A stretch of DNA of 8,412 bases, taken from NCBI GenBank assembly GCA_900555635.1, contig USLU01000133.1, positions 1 to 8,412 of the forward strand, in the 5' to 3' direction. Both the position numbers and the translations under genes were made by a program. Under the pieces are notes generated by a model. The model was not told the DNA's origin, ran no database searches, and saw only the letters and a program-made list of their open reading frames with translations. Position 1 is the stretch's first letter; every line of letters begins with the position of its first letter. This document shows positions 6,536-8,412 of this stretch, in pieces. The DNA comes from an uncultured Bacteroides sp. (GTDB taxonomy: Bacteria; Bacteroidota; Bacteroidia; Bacteroidales; Bacteroidaceae).

Positions 6536-6543
6536 TATCTTTG
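6536..6543 (+). promoter_or_regulatory. Probable promoter (-7 box) of the EamA transporter gene
   Basis: TATCTTTG matches TAnnTTTG exactly and lies 31-38 bases before the ATG at 6574. The expected -33 region holds only AGTTAAC, so the match is one-sided. This box and the purB box are about 80 bp apart and face away from each other. Confidence 0.6.
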
Positions 6544-6573
6544 CACCCACAATTAACCCTGTGAAAACCAGAT

Positions 6574-7482
6574 ATGAAAGAAAATAACAAAGCTATCTTA
6601 TATACTATTATTGCAGTACTCAGTTGGAGCACAGTAGCAACGGCCTTCAAAATAACCTTAAAACACTTCACTTATTTTGAGATGTTACTGGTAGCTAGTA
6701 TTTCCGCCCTGATTGTATTCACCATCAATTTGACGGTACAAAAGAAATGGAAAGAAATAAAGATGTCTGCCGGACAATGGCGACGGTTGGCCTTTATTGG
6801 AGCACTCAATCCGGTTGCATATTACTTGGTGCTTTTCAAATCATACGATCTACTCCCCGCTCAAGTAGCCCAACCCATCAATTATTCCTGGCCTATTGTA
6901 TTACTGATATTACTAGCCTTATTTGCCCACCAACCCATACCTAAAATAAAATACATCGGTATGTTTTGTTCATTAGGAGGAGTAGCTCTCATCTCTCTAG
7001 GAACAGGCGGCATCAACGAGCAACACTTATCAGTTCCGGGACTCTTACTGGCATTTCTTAGCGCGTTTCTTTGGGGAGGTTACTGGATGCTAAACAATCG
7101 CAATCGCGAAATAGACAGTTCCATCACCCTCTTCGCCAGCTTCTTGTTCGGTTCAATCTATTTAGCAATAGCCGCTCCATGGATGGATACAGATCTCACA
7201 TCCCTACCCGGAGTATTATCCGCCGCTTACGTAGGCATTTTCGAAATGGGAATCCCCTTTATCTGCTTCGGATTGGCAATACGCAAAACAAGCAATCCGG
7301 CTTTAGTCAACCAACTTTGCTACCTTTCACCTTTTTTATCGCTTTTCCTTATCAGTACGATACTAGGCGAAAAAATATTCTTCACTACCTATTGCGGGTT
7401 AATCCTTATTGTATTCGGTATCGCTTTCAATGAATATCTTGCAAAGACATTGACTAAACCCTCCAAATCAGAAAGCAGATAA
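6574..7482 (+). CDS. EamA/DMT-superfamily inner-membrane transporter, probable metabolite exporter
   Basis: 302 residues with about ten hydrophobic segments: roughly 8-25, 34-53, 70-89, 93-118, 126-143, 153-173, 184-202, 209-235, 243-264 and 268-287. This is the two-times-five layout of EamA (drug/metabolite transporter) proteins. The N-terminal LSWSTVATAFKI (16-27) and the second-repeat motif LSPFLSLFLISTILGEKI (251-268), followed by a GLxLIxFGI pattern (275-283), are characteristic. The stretch PINYSWPIVLLI (101-112) recalls the aromatic amino acid exporter YddG, but the substrate cannot be read from sequence. Candidates are amino acids or other small metabolites. The ATG at 6574 follows a -7 promoter box by 30 bases. 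It is the only plus-strand protein gene and is apparently monocistronic. A basic cytoplasmic tail (KTLTKPSKSESR) ends the protein. Confidence 0.92.
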   Translation: MKENNKAILYTIIAVLSWSTVATAFKITLKHFTYFEMLLVASISALIVFTINLTVQKKWKEIKMSAGQWRRLAFIGALNPVAYYLVLFKSYDLLPAQVAQPINYSWPIVLLILLALFAHQPIPKIKYIGMFCSLGGVALISLGTGGINEQHLSVPGLLLAFLSAFLWGGYWMLNNRNREIDSSITLFASFLFGSIYLAIAAPWMDTDLTSLPGVLSAAYVGIFEMGIPFICFGLAIRKTSNPALVNQLCYLSPFLSLFLISTILGEKIFFTTYCGLILIVFGIAFNEYLAKTLTKPSKSESR

Positions 7483-7570
7483 TACTCTTGGAAACCTAAA
7501 GGATACAGGGAGAACTAATGGATTCGGTCATAAATCGACCTTCTCTCAACAATAATAATACCCGAAAAGC
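7483..7570. other. Spacer after the transporter gene; weak composite stem only
   Basis: No gene is seen. A composite stem is possible: GAGAA/TTCTC outside and GGTC/GACC inside, between about 7511 and 7547. It has no T-tract, so I do not call it a terminator. The transporter transcript may end at the strong terminator at 7638-7674. Confidence 0.4.
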
Positions 7571-7601
7571 TTGACATCGCCTTCAAGATGTTGTATATTT
7601 G
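7571..7601 (+). promoter_or_regulatory. Strong promoter-like sequence not followed by a protein gene
   Basis: TTGACA (7571-7576), 17-bp spacer, TATATT (7594-7599) is a classic sigma70-type arrangement. The downstream box read as TATATTTG (7594-7601) also fits the Bacteroides -7 consensus, with TTGA 19 bp upstream in the -33 position. The predicted start site is about 7605-7609. Confidence 0.6.
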
Positions 7602-7605
7602 TAGA

Positions 7606-7674
7606 GTGAATTTATAGATACTTCAATTTTAAATTAGAATAAACGGAGAGGCAATACTTCTCCGTTTATTTTTT
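7606..7674 (+). ncRNA. Candidate small RNA of about 65-70 nt (predicted only)
   Basis: A promoter-like sequence (7571-7601) is followed within about 35 bases by a strong intrinsic terminator (7638-7674), and no start codon with a meaningful reading frame lies between them. The predicted transcript has an A/U-rich 5' part of about 30 nt (with AATTTTAAATT) and then the terminator hairpin. This layout is typical of short trans-acting RNAs, but no known RNA family is recognised. It could instead be the 3' end of the transporter mRNA or a decayed leader of a lost gene. Confidence 0.35.
7638..7674 (+). terminator. Strong intrinsic terminator
   Basis: Perfect 12-bp inverted repeat AATAAACGGAGA / TCTCCGTTTATT (7638-7649 with 7659-7670), 9-nt loop, then a T run to 7674. 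It lies 156 bases after the transporter stop codon. It may end that transcript, a separate small RNA, or both. Confidence 0.85.
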
Positions 7675-8047
7675 ACCCTCACATCTTCTTATTCCAAATG
7701 CCGCATGTTTGCTCCCCCAATGCTGCACTTTAGCTCCCCAAACCTCAGGTCTAAGCAGGCGAAATGGCTGGCATTTACCTCCAAAACCTCTGTGATTTTA
7801 GTGAAAAGCCCTGGCATTTCGGACACTGAAGTGCGGCAAAACGAATGATGCGTTTAGGGTGAACAGATGATGTATTCGAATAACGCACACCATGTGTCCC
7901 AATAACACAAACAAGAGACTTCAGCTTCCCACCCGTTAATCTTTCGTAAATCTGCTCTTGACAACAATTTCGTTTTGAACCATACCGAAACCCTGAGCGA
8001 TTGCCTTATCATGTATAAAAGAAAATCCCTCAGATTTTTAAATTGAT
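7675..8047. other. Gene-poor stretch, probably decayed sequence
   Basis: No convincing gene is present. The left third carries a degenerate tandem repeat (7696-7819). On the minus strand 7854-8051 is an open frame of 65 codons from a TTG start, rich in Trp, Cys and Arg (for example WEAEVSCLCYWDTW). It has no recognisable domain, no promoter box and no ribosome site, so I do not call it a gene. It could be a fragment of one. Confidence 0.5.
7696..7819. repeat. Degenerate tandem repeat with ~22/44-bp period
   Basis: Two adjacent 22-bp units, AAATGCCGCATGTTTGC... (7696-7717) and CAATGCTGCACTTTAGC... (7718-7739), match at 17 of 22 positions and both end GCTCCCC. A third copy, AATGGCTGGCATTTACCTCC (7763-7782), is similar with small gaps. 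The sequence after copies 2 and 3 also matches (AAACCTCAG versus AAACCTCTG). A partial fourth copy, CTGGCATTT (7811-7819), lies 43 bases after the same word at 7768. The array looks old and decayed. Confidence 0.6.
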
Positions 8048-8189
8048 CCAAGAATAAGGGTCAGTCTGTAAGGTTCTATCTTTATAGAGTAATGATGTTG
8101 TATGCATAATTGTTAAATCCCCAAGAATAATGACTGAGCCAATAATGACTGAGCCGTTTTTGGACTGCCCCCTTTATCCGGACTGACCC
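8048..8189. repeat. Cluster of GACTGNSCC motifs with an inverted copy; possible insertion-sequence end remnants
   Basis: GACTGAGCC (8132), GACTGAGCC (8147), GACTGCCCC (8163) and GACTGACCC (8181) recur at 15, 16 and 18 bp. The first two belong to a perfect tandem 15-mer AATAATGACTGAGCC. An exact inverted copy, GGGTCAGTC, lies at 8058-8066, pairing with 8181-8189 over about 130 bp. A direct repeat CCAAGAATAA occurs at 8048 and 8121. TGGACTGCCCCC (8161-8172) resembles the TG...CCCC ends of IS3-family elements. No transposase frame is present. Confidence 0.5.
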
Positions 8190-8210
8190 ATAATAAACGG
8201 GCGGTATAAC

Positions 8211-8246
8211 AAAAAAAGAAGGTATCCTTTTCAGATACCTTCTTTT
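8211..8246 (-). terminator. Intrinsic terminator of the tRNA-Val genes
   Basis: Perfect 13-bp inverted repeat AAAAGAAGGTATC / GATACCTTCTTTT (8214-8226 with 8234-8246), 7-nt loop. On the minus strand it ends in seven T's (8217-8211). It starts 7 bases after the tRNA-Val 3' end. The plus strand also has a short T tail. Confidence 0.88.
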
Positions 8247-8252
8247 ATCTTG

Positions 8253-8327
8253 TGGGCGTTGACGGATTCGAACCGCCGACCCTCTGCTTGTAAGGCAGAT
8301 GCTCTGAACCAGCTGAGCTAAACGCCC
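8253..8327 (-). tRNA. tRNA-Val (anticodon UAC)
   Basis: 75 nt folding as a complete cloverleaf. The acceptor stem is GGGCGTT/AACGCCC, the D stem GCTC/GAGC and the anticodon stem TCTGC/GCAGA. The 7-nt loop CTTACAA contains TAC, which reads GTA and other GTN valine codons. The T arm is GGCGG-TTCGAAT-CCGTC with one G-U pair. The discriminator is A at 8253. The CCA is not encoded (the next bases read CA), so it must be added by nucleotidyltransferase. It is the second gene of a tandem pair and is followed by a terminator. Confidence 0.97.
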
Positions 8328-8359
8328 TTTTAACGAACGAAAGTGTTTGGATTTTTGTG

Positions 8360-8412
8360 TGGGCGTTGACGGATTCGAACCGCCGACCCTCTGCTTGTAA
8401 GGCAGATGCTCT
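8360..8412 (-). tRNA. tRNA-Val (anticodon UAC), partial, cut by the window edge
   Basis: The 53 bases visible are identical to the matching part of the tRNA-Val at 8253-8327, including the anticodon loop CTTACAA and the T arm. Its 5' portion lies beyond the window. The two copies are 107 bp apart with a 32-bp A/T-rich spacer (8328-8359) and are probably cut from one precursor. More copies may lie further right. Confidence 0.95.

Noticed and set aside
7483..7570. Terminator directly after the transporter gene
   Set aside because: The possible stems are short and composite and have no T-tract.
7854..8051. 65-codon minus-strand open frame starting at TTG
   Set aside because: Non-ATG start, no promoter box or ribosome site, unusual Trp/Cys-rich composition and no recognised domain. 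Kept only as a note in the gene-poor stretch.
8048..8189. CRISPR array
   Set aside because: The repeated units are 9-15 bp at 15-18 bp spacing with no uniform spacers and no cas genes, so it does not fit.
8253..8412. Direct repeat as an integrated element's attachment sites
   Set aside because: The repeat is a whole tRNA gene duplicated only 107 bp away with no integrase or cargo between, so a tandem tRNA cluster explains it.

Overview
The window reads as a chromosomal housekeeping segment from a Bacteroides-type bacterium (order Bacteroidales). Three things support this. The protein sequences look like Bacteroides orthologues of S9, L13, AsnRS and PurB. Several genes are preceded by the Bacteroidetes sigma-ABfr promoter form (TTTG, about 19 bp, TAnnTTTG), with a near-perfect example ahead of rplM. 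Shine-Dalgarno sequences are weak and AT-rich, and the tRNA 3' ends lack an encoded CCA. A species cannot be named from this sequence alone.

Layout, left to right. Bases 1-1200 hold the minus-strand ribosomal protein operon rplM-rpsI. It has its own promoter and a roughly 120-nt structured leader, and it runs off the left edge, probably into rpsB. Bases 1222-1834 hold a small secreted protein of a Bacteroidales hypothetical family (DUF4488-like), with its own promoter and terminator. Bases 1869-6461 hold three more minus-strand genes in transcription order: purB (adenylosuccinate lyase), an RluB/RsuA-type 23S rRNA pseudouridine synthase with a very long repetitive N-terminus, and asnS (asparaginyl-tRNA synthetase). 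A plus-strand EamA/DMT-family transporter (6574-7482) diverges from purB.

Bases 7483-8213 carry no convincing protein gene. They contain a compact promoter-plus-terminator unit (7571-7674) that could make a small RNA of about 65-70 nt, a decayed tandem repeat (7696-7819), and a cluster of short repeated motifs resembling insertion-sequence ends (8048-8189). The right edge holds a terminator and two identical tandem tRNA-Val(UAC) genes on the minus strand, the second cut by the window edge.

Functionally, most genes serve translation (S9, L13, AsnRS, rRNA pseudouridylation, tRNA-Val) or purine synthesis (PurB). I found no mobile gene cassette, CRISPR array, toxin-antitoxin pair or defence system. 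The parts least explained by known genes are the possible small RNA, the repeats at 7696-8189, the repeat-expanded tail of the pseudouridine synthase, and several RNA hairpins in leaders.
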